Below are positions 7,294 through 15,201 of a stretch of 31,284 bases of DNA, in pieces. The notes below the pieces were generated by a model, which saw nothing but the letters and a program-made list of their open reading frames with translations, was not told the origin of the DNA and did not search any database. A program made the position numbers and the translations under genes. The number at the start of each line of letters is the position of its first letter. Positions within the stretch are counted from its first letter, which is position 1. The DNA is from CAZPHU01 sp964419255 (GTDB taxonomy: Bacteria; Fibrobacterota; Chitinivibrionia; Chitinivibrionales; CAYFVL01). Location: positions 1 through 31,284 of the forward strand of contig CAYQOU010000049.1 of the NCBI GenBank assembly GCA_964419255.1, in the 5' to 3' direction.

Positions 7294-7710
7294 ATGAAGT
7301 ACAAACAGCTCGAAAAGCTTATGCATCTGTCGCAGGATGTGGGCCATGTGTTTATCGCTACGGCCAACCGGGATGGTGAGCCGCATATGGCGGTGGCAGG
7401 CTCGCTGATTTATCGCAGCGATTCGCAAATTGAGATCGACGAGTGGTTTTGTCCCCAGACTCTTGCCAATCTGGAAAGCGCGCCGCTCATTTCCATAGCG
7501 ATCTGGGATCCCGAAGCCGATGAGGGGATGCAACTCACCGGCTCGGTCAGCGAGATTCGCGATCAACAGATTCTCAACGGATACGGGCCCGATGCACAGG
7601 AGCAGGGAGGCTATCCCCAGGCCAAAAAGCAGCTGGTTGTGGATGTCGTTCGGATCCGCGAATTTTCCATCCAGCCGCACACCGACGAGCCGGTTGTCGA
7701 ACACAGCTGA
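7294..7710 (+). CDS. Pyridoxamine 5'-phosphate oxidase-family split-barrel protein
   Basis: ATG 7294 is chosen because GAGG lies 7 nt upstream and the fold begins right after it; 138 residues. The pattern VFIATANRDGEPHMAVAG ... IEIDEWFCPQTLANLESAPLISIAIWD ... GMQLTGSVSEI is that of small FMN-binding split-barrel proteins related to pyridoxamine phosphate oxidase and FMN-dependent oxidoreductases. The single domain lacks the C-terminal dimerisation part of PdxH, so it is not the vitamin B6 enzyme; the substrate is unknown. Probably a cytoplasmic homodimer. It stands alone behind the structured stretch. Confidence 0.75.
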   Translation: MKYKQLEKLMHLSQDVGHVFIATANRDGEPHMAVAGSLIYRSDSQIEIDEWFCPQTLANLESAPLISIAIWDPEADEGMQLTGSVSEIRDQQILNGYGPDAQEQGGYPQAKKQLVVDVVRIREFSIQPHTDEPVVEHS

Positions 7711-7904
7711 TGGATCGGCGGTAAATGGGTAGATCGCAAAACGAGTCAGACGAGGTGATCAATACCTTTGCCTTGGCGATACGTTAGCAAATGACTATTG
7801 ACGATCTGAAACATGGGCTTTATGCGTTTCCGACAGTCACCTGCGATACCATCAATCGTCTGTGATCGTCGAAACGGTTCATCTACTACGAAAGGAGTTG
7901 ACTT

Positions 7905-8330
7905 ATGACCATGACGGGGCTGGATACGTTTGATACATCCGTGCAGAAATCGGATGTATGGTTGAAAGAAATCATGCATAAACTTCACTGGGACAGCCGT
8001 CACCAGGCCTACCAGGCGTTGCGTACGGTGCTGCATATTCTTCGCGACCGTCTGACCATCGATGAGGCGGCCGACCTGGGAGCGCAGCTTCCCATGGTGA
8101 TCAGGGGAATATACTACGATGAATGGAAACCTTCCCGATCGCCCTCCAAGATTCGCAGCAGGGATCAGTTTTTGGAGAAGGTGCACCAGGATTTCAAGGG
8201 ATATCAGGATATCGATGCCGAAGAGTTGACGCGGGCGGTATTTCAGGTGATTCGCAGTCGTGTGACGGAAGGGGAGATCGAGGATGTGGAAGGGATGCTG
8301 CCTGAAGAGCTGCGGGAGTTGTGGCAATAG
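7905..8330 (+). CDS. DUF2267-family protein
   Basis: The 141 residues match DUF2267: TSVQKSDVWLKEIMHKL, AYQALRTVLHILRDRLTIDEA, LGAQLPMVIRGIYYDEW, then a second helical half beginning RDQFLEKVHQDF and ending MLPEELRELW. These are helical, often duplicated domains of unknown function, common beside stress and CBS-domain genes. AAAGGAG 7 nt before ATG 7905 fixes the start. It is followed by its own terminator, so it is probably a single-gene unit. 7711-7904 shows no gene. Confidence 0.85.
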   Translation: MTMTGLDTFDTSVQKSDVWLKEIMHKLHWDSRHQAYQALRTVLHILRDRLTIDEAADLGAQLPMVIRGIYYDEWKPSRSPSKIRSRDQFLEKVHQDFKGYQDIDAEELTRAVFQVIRSRVTEGEIEDVEGMLPEELRELWQ

Positions 8331-8420
8331 GATGCCGTTTTTTCCGCAACCGTTTAAAAGTTTTCGCTTGCGGAGGAGTTTTCTTTGCTCATCCCAAAAC
8401 CTATAGTTTCAAGACATACA

Positions 8421-8446
8421 GGGGCCTGTCGAAACGACGGCCCTTG
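8421..8446 (+). terminator. Hairpin terminator after the DUF2267 gene
   Basis: GGGCC (8422-8426) pairs with GGCCC (8439-8443) and GTCG (8428-8431) with CGAC (8435-8438), one bulged T, loop AAA, then TTGTT. The T-tract is weak but the stem is strong and lies 90 nt after the stop. Confidence 0.6.
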
Positions 8447-8892
8447 TTCACATGTCGCGGTGATTGACCGCAGAGTTATCTTCGCAGATTTGTAAAAAAA
8501 TTACATTTTTTTCCTGTTTACACCTTGTTTTTGACTTCATTCGTTGGTATAATCAGTTACTGTTCAAAAAAACCCCTCACGGATCTCATACGTATTGGAT
8601 ATGCATCCATGCTTCGTCCCGCGGTCGGGATCGCCACAGGTGTGGTCCAAACGGTGGCTGACAATGGATTTGCTACGCCGCTACCTGGTGATTTCGCGTT
8701 CGGGAGGATGATAGAGGAAGGGAAAGTGGCTATTCTGAGCAGATACTGATTGGATCTGTATTAAGCCCTTCTGCGATAATCGTCGCGAGAGAACCGCTCG
8801 ATTCAGGTTAGAATTCTTCCTTTTGCTCCCGGGTGGTTGCCGGCAGTGTGGAAGGAACTTATGTATCTCTTTTTCACCGTACAAAGTCGTCT
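8447..8892. other. Intergenic stretch before the hybrid kinase, no supported gene
   Basis: A plus-strand frame at 8525-8749 has no ATG start, no ribosome binding site and no recognisable protein. GAAGGA (8851-8856) before ATG 8861 would be a good ribosome site, but that frame gives only a 60-residue hydrophobic peptide overlapping the kinase signal peptide. No promoter can be named with confidence. Confidence 0.35.
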
Positions 8893-10905
8893 ATGTATCG
8901 AATTTCCACAATTGTCTCTTTCCTTCTACTTCTTTTTTCTAGTTGGACGTTTGCCGGTATTGCCGATACTCTCTTCGTCGGGTGTGATGCCGATTTACCA
9001 CCCTATTCCTGTAAAGATAAAAATGGTTCTCCGACAGGATTGAGCATGGGACTGGTTAAGGATATCGGGCACCTAAACGGCATACATGTAATTTCAGGCG
9101 ATGCCCAGCATCTCTCTCTCCTCGATCGGAGTATTCTTTCGGTAAATCGCTCGGATCAGGTGAATAAGCTTCATACACGATGGGTTGATTCCATTGATCC
9201 TGCGCATTATGTTCCCGTCGGCATGCTGATCACCGCTACAGTTGTGTTGGTGGCTGTTATTGCGTTGATGGTTCTGGCATTGCGATGGTCCGTAAAGCTG
9301 CGACACCAATTGAATCTGCAGAGCGCGGCCGGTAGAAAGATGAATCTCGAGTACAGACGTCTGTTAGAAGAATTAAATGAAGCGGTGGTGGTTCACACGG
9401 TACAGGGAAAGATACTGCATTCAAATATCCGGATGTGCGAGCTTACCGGATACAGTGCTGGGCAACTGCACAGAATGAATATTTCGGAACTTGATCCAAA
9501 TTTCACGGAAGGAGAAAACAGTAAAAACCTCACGCAACGGGTTATGGAGAGAGGATATGCCAAATTCGAGACCTCTCTAAAAACGCACTCCGGAGAGCAG
9601 GTAACCGTAGAGGTGAGTGCTCGTGTCGCTGGTTATGAGGGGACAACGGTGATGTCAATCATCAGGAACATCTCGGAACGAAAGCGGCATGAGCAGCAAC
9701 TTCGGGAGGCAAAGAAGCAGGCCGAGGAGGCGAGTCGTGCAAAAAGCAGCTTTCTGGCAAACATGAGTCATGAGATACGCACACCGATGCACGGTATCAT
9801 CGGTATGGCGGAGCTGGCCATGATGACGGATCTTACCGATGAGCAGAAGGAATACATCGAGACCATCCGCTCCAGCGCACGGTTGCTGATGGCCATAATA
9901 AACGATATACTCGATCTGTCGAAGATAGAATCCGGAAAAATGGAAATCCATACCGTGCCCGTGCCGCTTGAAGTGCTTACTAAAGAGGTACATGAGATGG
10001 TTAACTGTTCGGCAGGACGTAAGGGAATCAAACTTGGCTACGCTGTCTCTGCAGATCTTCCCTGTATGATAAATAGTGATTATGGGAAGATCCGCCAGGT
10101 GCTTCTCAATCTGTTGAGTAATGCGGTAAAATTCACGAATGCCGGCGAGGTGGAGCTGACGGTGCATCTGGAGAAAAAAGAGCAGAAAGACTTTATCCAG
10201 TTTGCCGTAAGCGATACCGGAATTGGTATCCCGGAGGAAAAGCAGAAGCTGATTTTTGATGACTTTACACAGGTGGACGGAACATGTTCACGAAAGTATG
10301 GGGGGACCGGTCTGGGCCTTGCCATCTCAAAGCGTATCGCGCATCTTCTTGGGGGTGATTTGACGGTGGAGAGCGCTCCGGGAGAGGGGAGCTGTTTTCG
10401 TTTCACTATACCTATGGATGAATATATTGTGGTCCCGCGATCAGAATCGAACCCTGTGTCAAGAGTGAGAAACCAGCCATATGCAAATTGCTGCAGAAAC
10501 AAAAAAGTGCTGATTGCCGAGGATAACGAGGTGAACTGCCAAATGATGTCCCGTCTGCTGGACAAACTCCACGTTAAGCATGTCATTGTACGGGATGGTC
10601 AGAAAGCTGTTGACGCCTGCCTGAACGATGAAATCGATTTGGTGTTCATGGACATACAGATGCCGGTACTTGACGGTTACGAAGCGAGCAAGAAAATCAG
10701 AGAGAAAAAATGCTGCATGCCAATCATCGCATTAACTGCCCATGCCATGAGAGGCGATCGCGAAAGATGTATCGCTGCCGGTATGACTGACTACATGTCA
10801 AAGCCGATAGCTTTTCAGGAACTCCTGGTTGTTTTGCAGAAGTATCTTTCGCAATCCGAGCAGTGTGTAAATATACCGCCCCGTATCCCGGATGAAGCGG
10901 CATAG
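8893..10905 (+). CDS. Hybrid sensor histidine kinase with shortened periplasmic binding domain, PAS, HisKA, HATPase and receiver
   Basis: ATG 8893 is chosen because a signal peptide starts there (MYRISTIVSFLLLLFSSWTFA); GTG 8833 is the longest start. Order of the 670 residues: signal peptide; a remnant of an SBP_bac_3 solute-binding domain (LFVGCDADLPPYSCKDKNG ... joined directly to LLDRSILSVNRSDQ ... TRWVDSIDP); one membrane helix (about 115-137); PAS (about 150-265); HisKA with SHEIRTP (His codon 9769-9771); HATPase with N box NLLSNAVKFT, DTGIGIP and GGTGLGLAIS; receiver with MDIQMPVLDG (Asp codon 10651-10653) and Lys in YMSKPIAF. It should autophosphorylate and pass phosphate to its own receiver, then to an unknown histidine phosphotransfer protein. 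The binding domain keeps only about 75 of the usual 220 residues, so solute sensing is doubtful; PAS may be the real sensor. Confidence 0.93.
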   Translation: MYRISTIVSFLLLLFSSWTFAGIADTLFVGCDADLPPYSCKDKNGSPTGLSMGLVKDIGHLNGIHVISGDAQHLSLLDRSILSVNRSDQVNKLHTRWVDSIDPAHYVPVGMLITATVVLVAVIALMVLALRWSVKLRHQLNLQSAAGRKMNLEYRRLLEELNEAVVVHTVQGKILHSNIRMCELTGYSAGQLHRMNISELDPNFTEGENSKNLTQRVMERGYAKFETSLKTHSGEQVTVEVSARVAGYEGTTVMSIIRNISERKRHEQQLREAKKQAEEASRAKSSFLANMSHEIRTPMHGIIGMAELAMMTDLTDEQKEYIETIRSSARLLMAIINDILDLSKIESGKMEIHTVPVPLEVLTKEVHEMVNCSAGRKGIKLGYAVSADLPCMINSDYGKIRQVLLNLLSNAVKFTNAGEVELTVHLEKKEQKDFIQFAVSDTGIGIPEEKQKLIFDDFTQVDGTCSRKYGGTGLGLAISKRIAHLLGGDLTVESAPGEGSCFRFTIPMDEYIVVPRSESNPVSRVRNQPYANCCRNKKVLIAEDNEVNCQMMSRLLDKLHVKHVIVRDGQKAVDACLNDEIDLVFMDIQMPVLDGYEASKKIREKKCCMPIIALTAHAMRGDRERCIAAGMTDYMSKPIAFQELLVVLQKYLSQSEQCVNIPPRIPDEAA

Positions 10906-10928
10906 TATAATACGGGTAAAAAGGTCAA

Positions 10929-12734
10929 TCACCTGAGAAGAACAGATGATCGGGCCAGCGTGTTGTTGGGTGTCTGAAGAACCACAAAGTATGTGCCGGT
11001 TGGAAGTCTATTCCCCCCATTGTCGATACCGTCCCATTCCAGATCGTATTTTCCCGCCGCGCGGAATTCATCCACAAGCGTCGCTACCGTCCGACCGGCG
11101 GAATTAAGCAACTTCAGGTTGATATTCCCGTCGGAGGGCACGCGGAAAGAAAGATTCAGCGACGTGCCCACATGTGAGATATGCAGCTGCGCTTTTCCCC
11201 GATCCTTGACCGGCGCCATGGCCATGTTTCGGGTGCCGGCGAGACTTGGAGCCTCGGAAACCGGGCCGATATAGCTTTTTGCCACCACCACATTGTCAAA
11301 GTAGACATCCATGTCGTGAGGGGCGGTTGCGGATCCGCCATGATAGATATTCATCCAGATTCGCTCTATCTTCAGATGGTCCACATCGCGAAAGCGAATG
11401 TCGGTTTTCTCGAATGCAAGTCTTCCGTCAACCCAGGCTCGAATGATTCCATCATTCTGTCCGGGAGTATTCATCTTTACATACTGCTCCACACTGTACC
11501 AGCGGTTATTTTCCAGATACCCGTTGGCCCCTTCCGTCCACACCCAGATGTCGCCGTATTGTGTATCCATGCCGCCATGATAACAGTAGCTGCCGATCGG
11601 ATTGGAGGCGGGGGCAAGCGGGTTGTCATCCGACAAGCGGGGCCGGAACGTTGCGCGGGCCGACCATCCGTCATCGCCATGAGAAGGCGCACCACCCCAG
11701 CCGGCACGGTTATAGGTTCCACCAAGGCCTGGCAGCTTACCACCATCGACGGTCGCCTGCCAGTTCTCTCCAAAACGCAGATAGTAGCGGAAGTAAACCT
11801 CCTCGGGCTCGTATCCGATCTCCTCGGCAAAATCATAGTACAGGCTCATGCCGTTATTCTCGCCGGCGGGGATTCTAGAACGTGCGGCCTTGCCCATAAA
11901 CGGCTCAAACCCGTTTCCTTCACTCTCGTTTGCCTCCGCACCGTACTGCTCATAGCCGATGGAGCTCCAGTCGGAGCGCCAGTCTTCATCGAAATCGTGG
12001 GCGAAGATAACATCCGGATCCGACTCGATACCCTCATCTCCGGGGTACTGGGAGGCCAGACCCTGAGCCGGTCTGCTCAGCACATCCTGATCCCCGCCCT
12101 GATCCAGCCGGAAAATTCCCGCATCGGTGATACCGTCTCCCCGGCCGTACATCTCAAGCCTGGCGCTCTGGATGGTGCCAATCTTTTTGAGCTTATCGAC
12201 GTTTACATACAGAAGAATATTTCTGTCGGATGACAGCTCCAGCTCCTGAGCATCTCCATAGCACTGGTAGGTATCCGATCGAAGATGGGTGTCGGAGTCG
12301 ATATGCAGGGTGACTGTGGCCTCACCGGCGGTTACCACCAGTCGGGGGGCGTACTGCTCGCCCCCCTCTCGGCTCACGAAGGCTGCGGTACCGTCACGGC
12401 TGACCGCCCGCAGGATCATACCCTTGTTGGGGTAAGCATCCTCCACCCACTCCCTGACAAGCGCGGTGACATCCCATTGTACCCATCCGGATGTATCGTT
12501 GTTGTCCAGGCTGATGCTCGCATAGCCGTTATCTCCCTGGGCTACATTGTCGCGGTCTTTCCAGTCGCCCATCAGGTTTTGCCAGGGCAGACGAGCTTCC
12601 CGGTTATAATAGTCCCGTGTGGCACCATCATCCCGCCTCTGACATCCTTCGAACCAGCGATGCGGATTAGTCGATGCGGCGGTTAAAAGAGAAAAGCAAA
12701 CAATAAAGAGAAAAGACTGTACAGGAGTGCTCAT
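10929..12734 (-). CDS. Secreted polysaccharide-lyase-14-like protein with DNRLRE fragments and FlgD-like C-terminal tail
   Basis: The 601 residues carry, in order: signal peptide (1-21); second half of a DNRLRE/CBM96-type module (HRWFEGCQRRDDGATRDY ... VQWDVTALVREWVEDAYPN, to about 137); first half of another (TVTLHIDSDTHLRSDTYQC ... SARLEMYGRG, to about 225); a lyase-like beta-jelly-roll (about 240-495) with VYFRYYLRFGENW, DGGKLPGLGG, GDDGWSARATFRP, WYSVEQYVKMNTPG, IRAWVDGRLAFE and MDVYFDNVVVA; and a FlgD-like tail (LKLLNSAGRTVATLV ... GTYFVVLQT). The core resembles PL14 alginate or glucuronan lyases, so it may bind or cleave uronic-acid polysaccharides. The tail is typical of type IX-secreted proteins. 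Both DNRLRE pieces are incomplete halves. It is convergent with the kinase gene, 23 nt apart. Confidence 0.75.
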   Translation of the reverse strand: MSTPVQSFLFIVCFSLLTAASTNPHRWFEGCQRRDDGATRDYYNREARLPWQNLMGDWKDRDNVAQGDNGYASISLDNNDTSGWVQWDVTALVREWVEDAYPNKGMILRAVSRDGTAAFVSREGGEQYAPRLVVTAGEATVTLHIDSDTHLRSDTYQCYGDAQELELSSDRNILLYVNVDKLKKIGTIQSARLEMYGRGDGITDAGIFRLDQGGDQDVLSRPAQGLASQYPGDEGIESDPDVIFAHDFDEDWRSDWSSIGYEQYGAEANESEGNGFEPFMGKAARSRIPAGENNGMSLYYDFAEEIGYEPEEVYFRYYLRFGENWQATVDGGKLPGLGGTYNRAGWGGAPSHGDDGWSARATFRPRLSDDNPLAPASNPIGSYCYHGGMDTQYGDIWVWTEGANGYLENNRWYSVEQYVKMNTPGQNDGIIRAWVDGRLAFEKTDIRFRDVDHLKIERIWMNIYHGGSATAPHDMDVYFDNVVVAKSYIGPVSEAPSLAGTRNMAMAPVKDRGKAQLHISHVGTSLNLSFRVPSDGNINLKLLNSAGRTVATLVDEFRAAGKYDLEWDGIDNGGNRLPTGTYFVVLQTPNNTLARSSVLLR

Positions 12735-13103
12735 ATGCAGTAAAGGTCCTTGTTGAATCGTTTAAATTGATGCACAGGAATAAAAAACCTGCTACCTGCG
12801 GATGCCCGGCTGTTGAGACCACTCCGGTTATCTGGGTATTTCGCACCATTACTTCATCCCGGCTGCTCTCAAGAAAGTGTGCGACTCATCTGCTCAGAGC
12901 CGCTCAACTCAGCTTTCATGAAAGTAATATACGAGCAGATGGGGAGGACTGATCGAACATCAATGACGCATTTTTCTATTTTTTTTCAACCAGTTGAAGT
13001 ATGTCTTTTGTTCTCATCAAACATAAAGGGGATTACGATGGAATAGCATCTATCCACTTATGCCACGACTCCCGAACGCGGAAAACGGGCCTGACGGTGG
13101 TGT
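12735..13103. other. Intergenic region with a 9-bp inverted repeat and nested palindrome
   Basis: Between two reverse genes. CATCTGCTC (12887-12895) is inverted perfectly as GAGCAGATG (12933-12941), and the space between them contains the palindrome CTTTCATGAAAG (12913-12924). It may be an operator or an RNA hairpin in the leader of the lyase gene. Short plus-strand frames here lack convincing ribosome sites or homology. Confidence 0.35.
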
Positions 13104-13829
13104 TTACTTCAAGAGGAAAAACAGTGTAGAAAGAGAAAGCGATACTCCGCATGCGATATAGCCATATTTTGCCTTGTCGCGGGTATCGTAGTAGGTGGTA
13201 CGGAATTCGGTATTTCCGGTTGCCTCGTAGCTGTTGCTTGCATCCAGGGCTGTGGTTGTGTTGGAGACCCCCCAGATACCCGTCCCGATGCCTGCCGCAA
13301 GCATGGTGGCGCTGATCACCTTTCTGGACACCCGCCCGATCGTGCTTCTGCGATACTCGGATACCCTGGTCTTTATATCCTTGTCTGTCAGCAGCACCTC
13401 GACAGCCGCGGCGATTCCGTATTTGAAAAGCGAGCGAAGGGAGTTGGATGAGGACCACTGAACAAACTCAAGAATTTCTCCGGTGGAAACCGACACGATT
13501 TTGAGATCCAGCGTATAGTTTTTTTTCGTGTGAAGGGTAGAGACAAGCAAAAAATCTGCCCCCAGCATCGAGCCGAACCTGCTCACGGATTCTTCTGAAA
13601 ACGCACCGGTCTGCTGCATGGCCTGCTCTTTGAACACATTTTCGATGTCCATCCGGTCAACCATCTTGTATAGCTTATACCTGACACACTCTGCTTCGAT
13701 CTTTTTGGTAAGACTTTTCGACTCGATGGTGTTGTCGTCGGAAGAAGATAACGGGAGCACCGCCAGCGTGGGCATGCTGAAAGCCGCCCCGGTACAAATG
13801 AGGAACAGAAAGAATGAAAGGGTTTTCAT
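13104..13829 (-). CDS. CsgG-like periplasmic protein with two C-terminal membrane segments
   Basis: The 241 residues start with a signal peptide (MKTLSFFLFLICTGAAFS) and the strand MPTLAVLPLSSSDDNTIESK. The family pattern of CsgG/LpoB/TolB-N-like domains follows: a helix, YKLYKMVDRMDIENVFKEQA, a FGSMLGADFLLVSTL strand and YTLDLKIVSVSTGEI. Hydrophobic segments at about 172-192 and 224-240 follow, which is unusual for CsgG, a beta-barrel secretion pore. It may therefore be an inner-membrane-anchored sensor or assembly factor; the function is unknown. AAAAAAGG lies 6 nt before ATG 13829. The protein at 18077 has a similar domain. Confidence 0.65.
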   Translation of the reverse strand: MKTLSFFLFLICTGAAFSMPTLAVLPLSSSDDNTIESKSLTKKIEAECVRYKLYKMVDRMDIENVFKEQAMQQTGAFSEESVSRFGSMLGADFLLVSTLHTKKNYTLDLKIVSVSTGEILEFVQWSSSNSLRSLFKYGIAAAVEVLLTDKDIKTRVSEYRRSTIGRVSRKVISATMLAAGIGTGIWGVSNTTTALDASNSYEATGNTEFRTTYYDTRDKAKYGYIACGVSLSLSTLFFLLK

Positions 13830-14050
13830 GTTAGGCCTTTTTTCTGAAGTAGCACTCTCACTCTGGTTGTTTTAGTGCTATCTGTTTCAATTATTCGATG
13901 TGATAAAAATAATAAAAGGCACGTAATGTCTATGCCCCATTAGTCCATGTGTTCTTGTTTTGCTAATTTCTTGATCTTCAATCCTCCGGCTCTGTCGTAT
14001 TTGGAATCTGATCTCCGACTCCACAGATTGGAGCTGGATTGCTGCGGAAA

Positions 14051-14785
14051 TCATGGCAGGAAGTAGTTTTTGTAGAAGTCGTATTTCAGGTGGATTTTAT
14101 GAACATAGTCCTGAGTCTCTCCGGGAAGAGAGAGGTGGGCATGTTTCCAGGTGGGGGGATAAGCCTTTTGGTAAGATCGCAGCACGCGCCCCCGTCCGGC
14201 ATTATAGCTTGCCAGAGCAAAGGCTTTGCGCTGGTATCGGTCTTTGGTCTGCCGTCCCCACAGAGAATACATCCGTTGATTATACATGCATCCCACCGCT
14301 ATGTTGATCTCGGGCTCACGAATGGTGGCGGGATTGATACCAAGAAACTTGGCTGTAGAGGGCATGATCTGCATCAGTCCGACGGCGCCCGCGTGGCTCT
14401 GTGCCCTGTCGCGGAAGTTGCTTTCGGTGAATATCTGGGCTGCGATCAGCCGCCAGTCGAATCCGTAGCGCAGAGCCATCTTCTTGATGATATCATCGTA
14501 GGGGCTTATTCTGGAAGGGTTTGGGCTTTTCAGAAAGGTGTAGTCGCTTCTGATCCACTCCCGGGCATCGAAGCGGTTGTTCTGCCGCGCCTGAGCCAGG
14601 ATGGGATTGTCAACTTTCTTTGCAGCCGGCTTTGTATGAGTGCTATTATCACCCGAACCTTTTTTTCTGCCTGATTGCAAAGCGTCGGTTTTGGATGATG
14701 ATGTGTCAGCTGTGCGAGGCTCCTCCGAAATCCATTCATCCGAGATCTCGAAGCTGCATCCGGTGACAATCAGAAGATACATCAT
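14051..14785 (-). CDS. Lytic transglycosylase (SLT domain), probable lipoprotein
   Basis: The 244 residues have an SLT goose-lysozyme-like domain in the C-terminal 150: YGFDWRLIAAQIFTESNF with catalytic Glu121, SHAGAVGLMQIMPSTAKFLGI (about 130-150), INIAVGCMYNQRM and FALASYNAGRGRV. It cleaves peptidoglycan glycan strands and forms 1,6-anhydro-muramic ends; the MltF/Slt group is closest. The N-terminus MMYLLIVTGCS looks like a lipobox (LIVTGC), but only nine residues precede the Cys and none is basic, so the signal is abnormally short. The start lies inside the 55-base sequence repeated across the assembly gap. Joining the copies does not extend the frame, because a TAG lies three codons upstream. 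A hydrophilic Ser/Lys-rich linker (20-60) follows the Cys. Confidence 0.88.
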   Translation of the reverse strand: MMYLLIVTGCSFEISDEWISEEPRTADTSSSKTDALQSGRKKGSGDNSTHTKPAAKKVDNPILAQARQNNRFDAREWIRSDYTFLKSPNPSRISPYDDIIKKMALRYGFDWRLIAAQIFTESNFRDRAQSHAGAVGLMQIMPSTAKFLGINPATIREPEINIAVGCMYNQRMYSLWGRQTKDRYQRKAFALASYNAGRGRVLRSYQKAYPPTWKHAHLSLPGETQDYVHKIHLKYDFYKNYFLP

Positions 14786-14987
14786 TTTCCGCTATTCTAA
14801 ACACCACTCGAGTCATGATCGGAATGGCAGTANNNNNNNNNNNNNNNNNNNNNNNNNNNNNNNNNNNNNNNNNNNNNNNNNNNNNNNNNNNNNNNNNNNN
14901 NNNNNNNNNNNNNNNNNNNNNNNNNNNNNNNNTACATCATTTTCCGCTATTCTAAACACCACTCGAGTCATGATCGGAATGGCAGTA
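14778..14987. other. 100-N scaffold gap flanked by identical 55-base copies
   Basis: Positions 14778-14832 and 14933-14987 are identical over all 55 bases, with exactly 100 N (14833-14932) between them. Exactly 100 N is a scaffolder default and 55 is a common assembly k-mer length, so the contigs almost certainly overlap and no sequence is missing; collapsing the copies would remove 155 bases. A true tandem or dispersed repeat remains possible. Reading frames crossing the N run are artefacts. Confidence 0.9.
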
Positions 14988-15055
14988 ATCCCATAGAAAA
15001 GTATATCATCGGGCAGGTATTTTTTTCAACATTTCAAAAGAGAGTGAAATCCACT

Positions 15056-15084
15056 TTGATCACAAAGGACGTAAATACTATTTT
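15056..15084 (+). promoter_or_regulatory. Candidate sigma-70-type promoter for hppA
   Basis: TTGATC (15056-15061), a 17-bp spacer and TATTTT (15079-15084) lie about 115 nt before the start of hppA. It is the best match in the interval between the gap and the gene. Confidence 0.4.
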
Positions 15085-15201
15085 ATCAGGCTTTGTTCGA
15101 AGAGGCACAGATTGTTTTATCATCCCCCACCCGTATCACACCAAAAAAACATCAAGATTATGTACGTTCACCATATTTAACCTTATGACTGGAGGGTTTG
15201 C

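Noticed and set aside
7746..8327. 193-residue minus-strand frame
   Set aside because: Antisense to the DUF2267 gene, which has a strong ribosome site and family match.
11181..12233. 350-residue plus-strand frame inside the lyase gene
   Set aside because: It is the antisense of a well-supported secreted protein, has no ribosome site and no recognisable domain; GC-rich codon use opens such frames.
14640..14996. Plus-strand frame crossing the N run
   Set aside because: Depends on unknown bases and on a duplicated contig end; artefact.
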